Positions 45,249 through 55,893 of a DNA stretch of 64,000 bases are shown one piece after another. Location of the stretch: contig CAWDBD010000007.1 in assembly GCA_963800395.1 (NCBI GenBank), forward strand, positions 30,303-94,302. The letters are read 5' to 3'. Source of the DNA: DASSBG01 sp963800395. Lineage in GTDB: Bacteria > Pseudomonadota > Gammaproteobacteria > Xanthomonadales > Rhodanobacteraceae. Position numbers and translations under genes: made by a program. The notes beneath the pieces were generated by a model. The model had not been told where the DNA came from. It saw nothing but the letters and a program-made list of their open reading frames with translations, and made no database searches. Position 1 is the stretch's first letter, and each line of letters opens with the position of its first letter.

Positions 45249-47440
45249 ATGTCCATCGCATACCGTGCCGCAATCGCATGCGGCCTTACTTTCATGGCGC
45301 TCGCCGCAAGTGCCCAGCAGAGCGATTCTGCCGCTGACAGCAGAGCACAGGACAGCGCGCTGGAAAATGCCCAGCAGGCAACCGATCTGGCACCGGTCGA
45401 TGTGCGAGCCAACGACTGGCGGCAATACATCAAGGCCAAACTGAAACATCAGATGGCCGAGGTCAGCGGAACGGAAATCACCGTAACCAAGAAAGCCACG
45501 GTGACACATCTGGACCTGCAGCCGACCGTGATCGACAACAACCTGGACCAGTTGCTGGTGCGCTCACCCGGCATACAGGTTACCCAGCAGCCCACGCCGA
45601 CGCAGTTCAATCTGAGCTATCGGGGACTGGGCAACCCGCAGGAGTCGGAATACGTGCTGGTGCTGCGCGACGGCGTACCCCTGGCAAGTGACTGGATCGG
45701 ATTCCCGACCCTGTACGCCATGCCCTTGGCGCAGAGCATCGCCGATGTGCAGCTGATCCGCGGCGGTTCCAGCCTGCTGTACGGGCCGGAGCCGGCCCCC
45801 GTCGTCAACCTCGTCAGCAAGCGTCCCGAGCCGGGCGCGCCGCTGTCGGCCAGCACCGAGCAGGTGTTCGGCAATCACGGCCTGTATTCCACCTACAACG
45901 TCATCGAGGGCAGCAGCGGCAACTGGACGTTCCGCGCCGATGCGGCCTACGTGCGCAGCGACGGCACCCGGCCCAATGCCGATTCGCAGTTGCGCCAGGG
46001 TGATCTGTATGTCGACTACCGGCCGGATGCGCAGCAGAAGTGGTGGCTGGACCTGCATGCCACCCAGGCCGAGTCCGGCGACCCCGGTCGTCTTGGCTAT
46101 CCGCAATGGAAAGCCGACGCCAAGGCCACGCCAACGCCGTGGAACCGCGACTGGGTGGATCGCTACCAGCTGCTGCTGGGCCATGAGCGCACGGTCGGAG
46201 ACTGGCTGCTCACGGGCAAGCTGTGGTTTGGCTATCAGGACCTGGCAAGCCGGGGGGCTCGCGGTGCCTTGCCGCCGGAGCCGCCGCCAGGCAGCACCAC
46301 CGTGCAGGACGAGCAGTTCCGAACCCGCGGCATCGATGTGCGCGCACGCAGGAAGTGGGGGCGTGGCAACGCCTTCACCATCGGCGCGGTAGGCTTTCAT
46401 GGTGACGACCCGTTTCGCCAGTGGGACAACCCGGACATCTATGCCGATCGCTACGATCGCAGCGGTACGCCACGCTTGCGGCAGCAGCGCAGCTCGGACT
46501 ATTTCTCGGTCTTCGCCGAGAACGTGTTCCGCCTGCCGCACAAGTTTCATGTCGTGCCGTCGATACGTCTGGAGCGCGAGCGGGTGGCCGTCAATGAGAG
46601 CGTGCGCCCTCCGTTTCTGAGCCGCGCACTGATCAACGAGTCGGACACGCGCACTGTGCCGCTGCTGGGTCTGGGTATCGGCAATGACTTCGGCAAGGGC
46701 AACGAAACCTATTTCAATGTGTCGCAGGGCTGGCGTCCGCTGCGCTATTTCGACATGGCGTCGCCATTCTCCAACGTGCTGGCGGGCAATGCGCCGGACC
46801 CGTCCAAATCACTGTCCTGGGAAGCTGGCGTGCATGGCGTGCCGGCAACCGGCCTGTACTATGACGTCAGCCTGTTCTGGATCGATTTCAAGAACCGCGT
46901 CGAGTCGCCGCCACATCAATGCCACCGATGTCATCAACGTCAACACCGGCGATACACGGCACCGCGGTTTCGAAGGCCAGATCAACTACGACTTCCTGGC
47001 AGCACCGAACGCGCCAATGACGGCAGCATCTGGAAGGGTTCTTCAGTATCAGCCTGCTCAATGCGAGGTTCACCGACAGTGACGACCCGATCAGATCGGC
47101 AAGACGCCGGCGTATGCGCCGCGCTACCTGGCCAAGGCCGGTTTGACCTGGCGCGACGAGAGACCACTTCAAGCCAGCCTTACGGCCGTGTCTTCGGCAG
47201 CGCAATACTGGCAGGACTCCAATCAGTCGGGCGGCAGCGGCGACCAGTTTCTGCCGGCGCGCATGCCCGCCTATACCGTCGCCGATCTTGCCGCCGACTG
47301 GCAGATCACGCCCAACCTGCCGCTTGCTGGGCGGGGTAAGCAACCTGACCGATCGACGCTATTACAGCCGCGTCTGGCGTACCGGCCTGGAGCCGGCGGC
47401 AGGTCGTTCCTGGTATGCCGGAATCAGATTCGGCCTTTGA
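45249..47440 (+). pseudogene. TonB-dependent outer-membrane receptor, intact to about 46.9 kb then multiply frameshifted
   Basis: A signal peptide (MSIAYRAAIACGLTFMALAA, cleavage after ASA) is followed by a plug domain (VIDNNLDQLLVRSPGIQV, then LSYRGLGNPQESEYVLVLRDGVPLA and RGGSSLLYGPEPAPVVNLVS) and the first two thirds of a beta-barrel. From about 46905 the homologous protein can be followed only by switching frames at least five times (for example at about 46905, 47000, 47088, 47160 and 47325) to a C-terminal strand ending GIRFGL at a TGA at 47440. The full product would be about 730 residues. The ligand is unknown; the TonB/ExbBD genes at 7.5-10 kb would energise it. Confidence 0.8.
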
Positions 47441-47739
47441 ACGGCGGCTGATGGCTTGCCAGTGACGCGGAGCGACGATCGCTGGCGCCATTGACGCCCC
47501 AGCCTCATCCGCCGTGCGTTTCGCCGGCGGATGTCTCTGGTCGTGTGGTTCACCAGGTCGATCGACAGCGATCGGCCTGCCTTCGTTGTCGTGCGTAGAC
47601 GACTCGGCCCATTTCATTCGCTGCGCTACACTGGGCGGCGGCATCGCTGGCCGCAGGCGGGGGCGGGAACAGGTCCGCGCTGCAGCGCAACGGCAATGTC
47701 GCAGCATGAAATCCATTGTTGAACGGAGCGTCAATCACC
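47441..47739. other. Receptor-mscS intergenic stretch
   Basis: These 299 bp contain no convincing gene, hairpin or promoter pair. The local composition is ordinary GC-rich sequence. A weak ribosome-binding GGAG lies about 13 nt before the following ATG. Confidence 0.4.
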
Positions 47740-48583
47740 ATGCCTGATTTCCTGAGCCACTACGATTTTTCGCATCTTTCCAGAGCAGTCAATCGATTAC
47801 GGCATCAAGTTCGGCATTGCGATCCTGATTCTGCTGATCGGCACGTGGCTGGCGGCAAGACTGGCCAATTTCGGTCGCCGCGCGCTGCTGCGGGCCAGCC
47901 TCGACGACACCCTGGTCGGCTTCTTGCGCAACGTGATCTACGGCATCCTGATCGCGATGGTGGTGGTCGCTGCATTGCAACAGGCCGGTGTGCCGTCGGC
48001 GTCGCTGTTTGCGGCCATGGGTGCGGCAGGACTGGCTATTGGCCTGGCCTTGCAGGGTTCGCTTTCGAATCTTGCCTGGGGTGTGCTGCTGATTGCCACA
48101 AAGCCGTTCAAGGTTGGCGATTTTGTCGAGATCGGCGGCGTGCTCGGCACGGTCAATCAGGTCGGGCTGATGCAAACCTGGCTGGTGCTGCCGGACAATC
48201 GTGAAGCGTGCATGCCCAACAGCAAGGTCGGCAGTGGCGCCATCATCAACTACAACCGCCGCGGGACGCGCCGTTTCGAGGTCACGGTCGGGATTGCCTA
48301 TGGTGATGACATCGGCAAGGCCATGGATGCCATTCGCGCCCAGTTCGCCAAGGATGAGCGTGTGCTGAAGGATCCGGAACCGGGCATCTGGGCGACCGAA
48401 CTGGCCGACAGCAGCGTCAATCTGGTGGTGCGTGGCTGGACAAGTTCCGCGGACTACTGGGCCACCCAGACCGACTTCGTGCGTATCGTCAAGGAAAGCC
48501 TGGATGCCGCAGGCATCAGCATTCCCTTCCCGCAGCGCGAAGTGCTGGTGCGCCAGGACAACGCCGGTTCACAAGGCACCTGA
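47740..48583 (+). pseudogene. Small-conductance mechanosensitive channel MscS, frameshift near the N-terminus
   Basis: MPDFLSHYDFSHL begins at 47740 in one frame and the rest, from about IDYGIKFGIAILILLIGTWL onward, is in the next frame; a one-base change near 47780 joins them. The protein then reads as a normal MscS: two hydrophobic helices, the Gly/Ala-rich pore helix LFAAMGAAGLAIGLALQGSL, FKVGDFVEIGGVLGTVNQVG, and the beta/cytoplasmic vestibule to a C-terminal FPQREVLVRQD. The expected size is about 280 residues. MscS channels release solutes on hypo-osmotic shock. Confidence 0.85.
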
Positions 48584-48608
48584 TTCAGCAATCTGAAAGG
48601 GGGCGCTC

Positions 48609-49804
48609 ATGTCGGGCGGCGGAAACAGCAACAGACCGTGGTTGGCGGCCTTGATCGCAGGCAGCGTGCTTGTGGTTGCGGCCATGTTGATGCAGCACGG
48701 GTCGATACTGGTGGCGTGGCTAGACGCCGGCTTGCTTGGGTTGGGTGGATTGCTGGTGGTGTTTGCTGCCTGCGAGCTGATGATCAAGGCCGTCGACGGC
48801 ATAGGCCGGCGGCTGCAGATGAATACCTATGTGGCCGGCACCATGGCGGGCCTGGCCAGCAACATTCCCGAAGTGGTGATGCTGGCCTTCGTGCTGGCGG
48901 CCACGCCGCGCATCGGCTTTCTGGTCACGGTGGTCACCGTGCATGTCAGCGCCGCGGTATTCGGCATCTACAGCGCACTGCTGCCGCGTGATGAACACGG
49001 TGCGGCGGCCATGCCCAGGCCGCTGGTGATGCTGAGTACGGACCTGTATGCCTGCGCCGGTGCCGCTTTCTTTGCCACCGGCGCCATCATGCTGCTGATG
49101 TACGTGTTCGACGCCGGCACGCATGCCGGCGAAGCACTGGGTGCGATGGACCTGTACGTGCTCGGCGGTGCGCTGCTGATGGTGCAGGTGGTCGCAGTGG
49201 CACGCCTGGTGAAACGTTTCAGCGGCTCCCATGCACACGCGTCGGACGGCTGAAGCCCGCGGCCGCCGCGGCGGCCGAATCTGCCGCTGCCGAGGGTGCG
49301 CCCTCGGCCATGGCCATCGCCGGCTTCGGTCTGCTGGGAATCGCAGCCAGTGTGTTTGGCGGTCACGCCGTGGGCGGCTTTGCCGACAGCCTGGTCGCGG
49401 GGCTTGATCATGCCGGTTATCCGAAGATGGTCGGCGCGCTGGTCCTCAGCGTGTTCGCCTCCGCCGGTGCCCTGGTGATGATGGCCTCGGCCCACCTCAA
49501 GGGCATGTACGACGTGGCCCTGGCCAACGCGTCGGGCCAGGTCACCCAGGTGCCGTTTCTGGTCATGCCGTTCGCATTGATCCTGCTGGCGGTGTTCGGT
49601 CAGATCGGCATCATCCCGCTCACCGCCACCGGCGCCATACTGCCGATCGACCTGGACACGGTCAGCGTGCTGTTCCTGGGCTTTCCGTCCATGCTGATCC
49701 TGTGGAAAGCGGTACAGGACGACGGCACCGTCAACTGGCTGGAGACCGCCACCATGATCGCGATCTTCGGCCTGGCCATCTACTTTCTTGCGGTGCATGG
49801 GTGA
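48609..49804 (+). pseudogene. Sodium/calcium-exchanger-like membrane protein split by a frameshift
   Basis: The N-terminal half (48609-49253, MSGGGNSNRPWLAALIAGSV) and the C-terminal half (from about 49245 in another frame, through MAIAGFGLLGIAASVFGG to a stop at 49804) join as one protein when one base, probably a C, is restored near 49242; the joining stretch is an Ala/Glu-rich linker (LKPAAAAAAESAAAEG). Each half has several membrane helices, and MAGLASNIPEVVMLAFVL in the first resembles the alpha-1 motif of the CaCA exchanger superfamily. The second half lacks an equally clear alpha-2 motif, so substrate and family are uncertain. Confidence 0.65.
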
Positions 49805-50446
49805 GCCGGACCGGCAATGCCGACCATGGAAGCTTGCTTGCCTCAAGTTCGGGACTCGGGACTCGGGACTCGGAAGTTGGAAGTCGGAAGTCGGAAGTCG
49901 GAAGTCGGGAGTCGGAGTCGGGGAGATGGTCCGCGAAGGACGCGAAGATGCGCAAAGGAAAGCATGTCACCCGGGTGAAGGCGCATGACGGGCGAACTTC
50001 GTCATCCTGGGGCGATCCGCAGGATCGAACCCGGGATCCATTTTCCTGCTTGCGGGATTGGCCATGGCGACCAGCGGCGAGTCATGTGGGCGCGGGAGCA
50101 TGAACCTGGGACTCGGGACTCGGGACTCGGGACTCGGGAGTCGGGGAGATGGTCCGCGAAGGACGCGAAAAGCGCAAAGGAAAGCATGTCACCCGGGTGA
50201 AGGCGCATGACCGGAGAACTTCGTCATCCTGGGGCGATCCGCAGGATCGAACCCGGGATCCATTTTCCAGCTTGCGGGATTGGCCATGGCGACGAGCGGC
50301 TTGCCATGTGGGCGCGGGAGCATGAACCCGGGACTCGGGAGTCGGGACTCGGGACTCGGGACTCGGGGTGATCGTCCGCGAAGGATGACGTGGAGGAGCA
50401 TGGGCATGACCGGCCGTGGCCGCTTGAACCCGCCGCTCAAACCTTC

Positions 50447-50570
50447 GTCATTCTGCGCGGAGCCGAAGGCGGAGTCGCAGAATCCATGCTCGCCAAGTAC
50501 CTGCAGTTGAAGGCACCGCGCAACAAGATCCTGCGACTCCACTCGCTGCACTCCCTCCGCGCAGGATGAC
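50447..50570. repeat. 124-bp long inverted-repeat element
   Basis: GTCATTCTGCGCGGAG (50447-50462) and CTCCGCGCAGGATGAC (50555-50570) match as inverted arms with one mismatch, and inner arms GGAGTCGCAGAATC and GATCCTGCGACTCC extend the pairing. It sits within the repeat island and resembles a non-autonomous palindromic element. No ORF lies within it. Confidence 0.7.
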
Positions 50571-50959
50571 GCAGAGTTTGGCCTTTGGCTGATTCCGAGT
50601 CCGGTTGGCAACCAGCGATGCCGTAGCCTGGATGGAGCGAAGCGCGATACGGGAAGGCTTCGGGGCTCGGGAGTCGGGGAGATGGTCCGCGAAGGACGCG
50701 AAAAGCGCAAAGGGATGAGCGTTGCCCGGAAGAAGGCGGGTGATTGGAGAACCTCGTCATCCTGGGGCCGCGCGCAGCGCGGAACCCGGGATCCAATTTT
50801 TGCTTCCCTGACCTCGCCGGTATTCGTGGGCCGCGCGATCGACAATGGATCCCGGATCGCGGCTACGCCGCGTCCAGGATGACGGTCATTATCGCCGGGA
50901 TGGAGCGAAGCGCGGAGCGGGAAGATTTCGGGGCTCGGGAGTCGGGAGTCGGGGTGATG

Positions 50960-51039
50960 GTCCGCGAAGGACGCCAAATGCGCAAAGAAAGACAACAGTT
51001 GATTTTGATCTTTTCGCGCCCTTGGCGTCCTTCGCGGAC
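50960..51039. repeat. Inverted pair of the GTCCGCGAAGGACGCCAA unit at the 3' end of the M1 gene
   Basis: GTCCGCGAAGGACGCCAA (50960-50977) and its exact inverse (51022-51039) form an 18-bp perfect stem with a 44-nt loop, 19 bp downstream of the stop of the minus-strand fusion gene. The left arm is the same unit that starts the bodies of the repeat island. It may act as a 3'-end hairpin for that gene. Confidence 0.7.
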
Positions 51040-51057
51040 AAAAGCTCTTGAATGCAG

Positions 51058-54000
51058 CTACTCGATACTGACCTTCATGCGGTTGTCGTCGGAGACGCGG
51101 TCGATCAGCTTGTTGTAGGGGTCGATGCCGACTTCCCAGGGCTTGTCCTTGACGTGCACGGTGATGGTGCTGTCGCCGTCCTCGACCTTGCGCTTGGCAA
51201 GGTACAGCACCTTCTCGTCGTCTTCCTTGTCGTCCTTGCCGCGCGCGAACACGCCGATGTCGACAGGAATGTCGATACCGGCCTTGGTCTCCTTGCCCTG
51301 GCCGTCGGCGTAGGTCTTGCTGGCGCGGATCTTCATGGTCACGTCCCAGCCACCGGCTCTGGCCTTGCTGGCCGTGGCCGAGATAACGCGGTTGTCGTAC
51401 AGGGTGATCTTCCAGAACCAGTCATTGATGACGTTCTTCCACTCGGGTCCGGCAGCCTTGCTCAAGGCGTCCATGAACTGGCGTGAGGTCACATAGGGTG
51501 GTTGCTGGAAGCCGTAGTCGATCAGGAACTGCTTGAGCATGCCATCCAGCTTGTCCTCGCCGATGTAGTCCTGCAGCGCGTAGAACACCACCGAGCCCTT
51601 GCGGTAGTGGATATAGGGCTGGTTCTCGACCTTGGCCAGCGGCACCTCTTTCACCCGTTCCAGCGCCCGTCCGCGCAGGTATCGGTCCAGTTCGTACTTC
51701 AGGAACTTGCGCATCTTGCTGGCGCCGTAGATGTGTTTCATCACCATCAGTGACGAGTACTGGGCCAGCGATTCGCTGAGCATGGTGGAGCCCTGCATGT
51801 CGGCGCCGATCACGCGGTGCGCCCACCACTGGTGCGCCACCTCGTGGGCGGTGACATCGGTGACGTAGTCGATCTTGTCCTTGTCACGCAGGTCGGCGAT
51901 GAAACCGAGCGACTCGGAAAACGGAATCGTGTTGGCAAAGGACTGCGCGAATCCGGCATAGCCGGGGAACTCCAGAATGCGCAGCTGGCGGAACTGGTAG
52001 GGCGTGTAGTGGCTGTTGTAGTAGGCAAACGACTTCTTCACCGCCGTAATCATGCGATCCACGTTCCAGGCGTGATCGGGGTTGTAGTACACGTCGATGG
52101 CGATGCCGTTCCAGCTGTCCTTCTTCACCTTGTAACGGGCCGACAGGAAGGCAAAGAAGTTCAGCATGGGCTGATCCATCTTGTAGTGATAGCAATGGCG
52201 ACCATGGTCGGTGCGCCATTCCTTCTTGAGGTAGCCGGGCGCCATGGCAATCTGGTCACCGGCCGTGCACACATTGGTGTCGAAGCTGATCCAGTCGGCA
52301 TCATGGCTGATATAGGTGTTTGCACGCGCTTTCTCATCGCCCAGCCTGGGCATGCGCGGGGCATCGGCATCAAGGCCATGCTTGCGTCGCTTGCTGCGGT
52401 CCGTGAGTTGCCGGTTGCGGTCGTAGCCGAACTGCGGGAACAGCATGGTGTTGGTCAGGAAGGTGCCGTTGTGCACCAGTCGCGTTTCTCCGGTCGAGTT
52501 GCTGAAGCCCTGCGGATCGTAGGTCTCCTCGAAATCGAATGACATCGATTGCCCCGGCATCAGCGGCTGGTCCAGCTTGTAGATGGTCACGCCCTGGATC
52601 TTGTCCTGCTTGACGATGGAGTGGGCCGCAAACTTCAGCGAATCCAGCGACAGGTGGGACACCGGCCGGAACGCGTCCAGGCGCATGTGCAGGGTGTCGA
52701 TGGGCTTGTCGTGCTTGTTGACCAGCTCATAGTGACCCTTGACATGCACACGCCTCTGATAGGGATAGATGTCCACGTCGGTGCTTGACGTCGGTGATGC
52801 GCGGCTGCGCCAGATCCTTGTACTGGGCGTAGTCCTTTTCGTAGTCGGCGGCGCGCTGATCGGCCTGGTCGCTGGGCAGATACTCGTTGAGCACCATGGT
52901 GTTGTATGCGATCCACACGCCGAAAAGCACGAAACCGGTCGCCGCCACAGCGAGGGTGATGCGTGCCGGACGCCTGAAGCGCGCGCGTGCCTCGCGCTTG
53001 CGCGCCGCCCAGGTGAGCCCCGTGCCACGCACCCACAACAGGGCCGTGGCAACCAGAAGGCCCAGGGCAAACCAGCCCCAGTAACCGTAGAACCACAGGG
53101 CGCCGATCCAGAAGTGACCAAAGCCGTTGAGGTCGGAATACGGCACACCGGGGGCGCCGGCGTACTGGTAGAGGTTGTTCTCCAGGTGCATCATGCCCAG
53201 GGTCAGCATCGATACCAGCACCAGTATCATCAGCAGGTAGCCCAGGAACTTGTTGTTGGCCAGTACCTGCAGGAATACTGCCAGCACGGCGATCAGCACG
53301 AAGGGAATTGCATCCAGGCCCAGCTGCTTCAGATACAGCAGCGGCTGCAGATGATGAAAGCCGTGCGCAAGCTGCCAGCCCATGGTCCACAGGGCATTGA
53401 CCGCCAGGTACAGCGCAATGACTACCATCAGGGCGGTCAGCTTGGAGGCCAGGCTGACCCAGTTGGGGGTCGGCATGGCATCACTGACTTCGTTGGCGCG
53501 CAGGCTGCGTTCACGCCAGATCAGTTCGCCAGCATAGAAGATCAGGATGATCCACAGCAGCCACTGCGAGCCGCCACGGATGGAGGTGAGCATGGTGTGG
53601 GTTACCGGGTACACCGAAGTGCCGTAGATTCTCCCTGACAGCGCCAGACTGCCGGTGAGATTGGCCAGGCCCAGCACCAGCATGATCAGGAACGGAGCGC
53701 CGCGCAGCACGCTGATGGTGTAGCGGCGCGCGCTGGCCAGGTACTGGGCCCGGTGCGCGCCGCTGTCGTCCCGCCGAGTCACCTTGGGCAGCGTGGTTTG
53801 CATGGTGGTGCTACGCGGCGTGCTGTCGCCGGCAGCACGCTGGCGCTTGCGCCGCCAGCGCAGGCCTTCGCGGTTGGGACGGAACAGGGTCCAGGTCAGC
53901 GCCAGCAGGCCGGTCGCCACGCCCAGCCACAGGGCGCGATTGGCCAGCAGCAGTCCGGACAGTTCCGGCAGTTGCGTATTCTGCTGCTCCACCGACCAGT

Positions 54001-54670
54001 AGCGCACGGTGACAGCCATCGTGCGCAAACCGAACGGATCCAGCAGTGCCGCCGCGGTGTGATGGGTGACATCACCCAACAACGCGCCGGCTATCGATTG
54101 CAGCACGAAGAACAGGATGACGCCGATATAGGTGGCCAGCATCGAGCGGGTGATCGAGGCGATCAGGAAAAGCAGCGCGCCAATGAACAGCAGGTCCGGG
54201 ATCACGATCACGCCGAAAGCCCAGGCGTATCCGGCAATGCTGCTGGCGCCGACGGTCGATGCCTCCATCCAGGGCCAGGAAACGGAGCTGCCGAGGAACA
54301 GCCCAAGCGCCGTGGCCACCATCACTGCCAGAGCGGTAAGAAAGCCGGCGCCGAAGCGCCCGCCCAGATAGCCGGCCTTGCTGACCGGCGTGGCGAAAAT
54401 CATCTCCTCGCTGCGTTGTTCGAAGTCGCGCAGGATGGCGCCGGCGACGAACATGGTCACCAGAAACATGCCCAGGGCACTGAATACGCCCAGAAGCCGG
54501 ATGATCACGATCGGCGCATTGCGGTGCACATTGCCCATGCCACCGCCAATCGAGACGGCATCGGTGGTCACGAAGGCGAATGCCAGCAGTGCAAACGCAA
54601 TCGACACGATCCAGAACAGCGGCGCGCGCAGTTGCTGGCGCAGCTCGAAACGCAGGATTTCACGGAACAT
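51058..54670 (-). pseudogene. ABC transporter permease fused to an M1-family aminopeptidase, one frameshift
   Basis: From MFREILRFELRQQLRAPL at 54670 a 12-or-so-helix ABC-type permease runs about 630 residues to about 52790; the frame then changes and continues as VDIYPYQRRVHVKGHYELVN into an M1 metallopeptidase of about 575 residues, ending at 51058. The zinc site is HEVAHQWW with the third ligand in TMLSESLAQYSSL. Such fusions are a known architecture in xanthomonads and relatives. A one-base loss or gain near 52785 splits it. The start is four bases from the stop of the ATPase gene, so the two form an ABC exporter-type operon. Confidence 0.85.
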
Positions 54671-54672
54671 GA

Positions 54673-55573
54673 TCAGGCCGCCTCGGCGTTGGTCGCAGCG
54701 GCTTGTGCCTGGCGCTGCAACTGGCCGAAATAGACATCCTCGAGATCCGGTGGCACCGATTCGAAGCCCGCTTCAGGGGAACTGTCGGCCAGCACGTGCA
54801 GCACCGTGCGTCCGGCGGAAAGGCGTGTCGACAGCACCGTCATGCGTGCCTGATAGTCGGCCAGTTGGGCCTTGTCGATGCTCGCGCGCCAGACCCGGCC
54901 GTCGAGGCTGGCAATGGCCTCGCGCGGTTCGCCGGCGAGCAGCACCTCGCCGCGGCCGATGATGGCCATGCGCGGGCACAGGTCGGTGACATCCTCGACG
55001 ATGTGGGTGGACAGGATCACCACCACGCGCTCGCCGATTTCGGCCAGCAGATTCAGAAACCGGTTGCGTTCCTCCGGGATCCAGGCCGGCAGTGGGTTCG
55101 TCGACGATGATCAGCTTGGGTTCGCCGATCAGTGCCTGGGCGATGCCGAAGCGCTGGCGCATGCCACCGGAAAAGGTGCCCAGCTTCTGCTTGCGCACGT
55201 CCCACAGGTTCACCTGCCGCAGCAGCGCTTCGACCAGCTCGGCACGCTCGCCCCGGGCAATGACGCCCTTGAGGACGGCGTAGTGATCGAGCATCGCCTC
55301 GACCGTGACCTTGGGGTAGACGCCGAAATCCTGGGGCAGGTAGCCCAGCACCCGCCGGGTGGCCTGCTTGTCGGCCAGCAGGTCCTGTTCATCCAGCCGG
55401 ATGGAGCCCGAATCGGGATCCTGCAAGGAGGCGATGGTACGCATCAGCGTGGACTTGCCGGCCCCGTTGGGGCCCAGCAGGCCGAACATGCCGCGCGGAA
55501 TATCCAGGGAAACGTTGTTCAGTGCCCTGACGCCATTGTCGTAGGTCTTGCACAGATCGCGAATGCTCAGCAT
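54673..55573 (-). pseudogene. ABC transporter ATP-binding protein, frameshifted after Walker B
   Basis: MLSIRDLCKTYDNGVRALNN starts at 55573. Walker A is GPNGAGKST, the signature is FSGGMRQR and Walker B is LIIVDEPTAGLDP, after which the frame changes. Removing one base near 55082 restores EERNRFLNLLAEIGERVVVILSTHIVEDV, with the switch-loop His in STHI, through to a stop at 54673. The product would be about 300 residues and would drive the adjacent permease/peptidase fusion. Whether the break is real or a base-calling error is not known. Confidence 0.85.
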
Positions 55574-55893
55574 GGTGTTGTTCCGGCATGAATGATCCCG
55601 ATACTTTAGCGCTCTGCTGCAACCAGACCAACTGACAGACGTCATGCGATCCGGTCGGGGCTAGATTTCGGGTCGGGCAGCGAAATGGTGATTGCGCTGG
55701 TGCCGGAATACGTCGAGTGCGACCCGGCAGCCGAGTGCACGTAATCCTGATCAAGTTGAAGCGTCTTCAAGTGTGGCGCAATCGGAAGCGGCGGCGCTTG
55801 TGCTTTGTACAGGCGCAGCGTGGCACTATCATGGGCGGATCAGGCTGCGGGCGATGGTTCGTCTTGCGGCATTGCGTTGGTGCAGGAGGATGC
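55574..55893. promoter_or_regulatory. ABC ATPase-aceF divergent region with a candidate aceF promoter
   Basis: Of the 320 bp, the part up to about 55800 shows no motif I can name. TTGTAC (55805-55810) and TATCAT (55827-55832) form a -35/-10 pair, 4/6 and 5/6 consensus, 16 bp apart. AGGAGG precedes the aceF start. The tandem repeat begins at 55808, within the -35 hexamer. In the second copy the -35 at the equivalent place reads GTTTAC. Confidence 0.45.

Larger units (their letters stand above)
49851..51039. repeat. Gene-free repeat island: heptamer tracts, a ~222-bp tandem unit and long palindromes
   Basis: The roughly 1.25 kb between the exchanger-like gene and the M1 fusion gene (49805-51057) contain no CDS. 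They hold tracts of GGGACTC or GGAAGTC/GGGAGTC heptamers (starting at 49851, 50107, 50331, 50662 and 50936). Each tract leads into a body that begins GGGGAGATGGTCCGCGAAGG and passes through GTCATCCTGGGGCGATCCGC. Two bodies, at about 49920-50108 and 50143-50330, are nearly identical with a period of about 222 bp. Two or more further bodies are diverged. No transposase or terminal direct repeats are seen. Confidence 0.85.

Noticed and set aside
49851..51039. CRISPR array
   Set aside because: The units are 7 nt in tandem without spacers, or about 222 nt bodies. There is no 25-40 bp direct repeat with unique spacers and no cas gene nearby.
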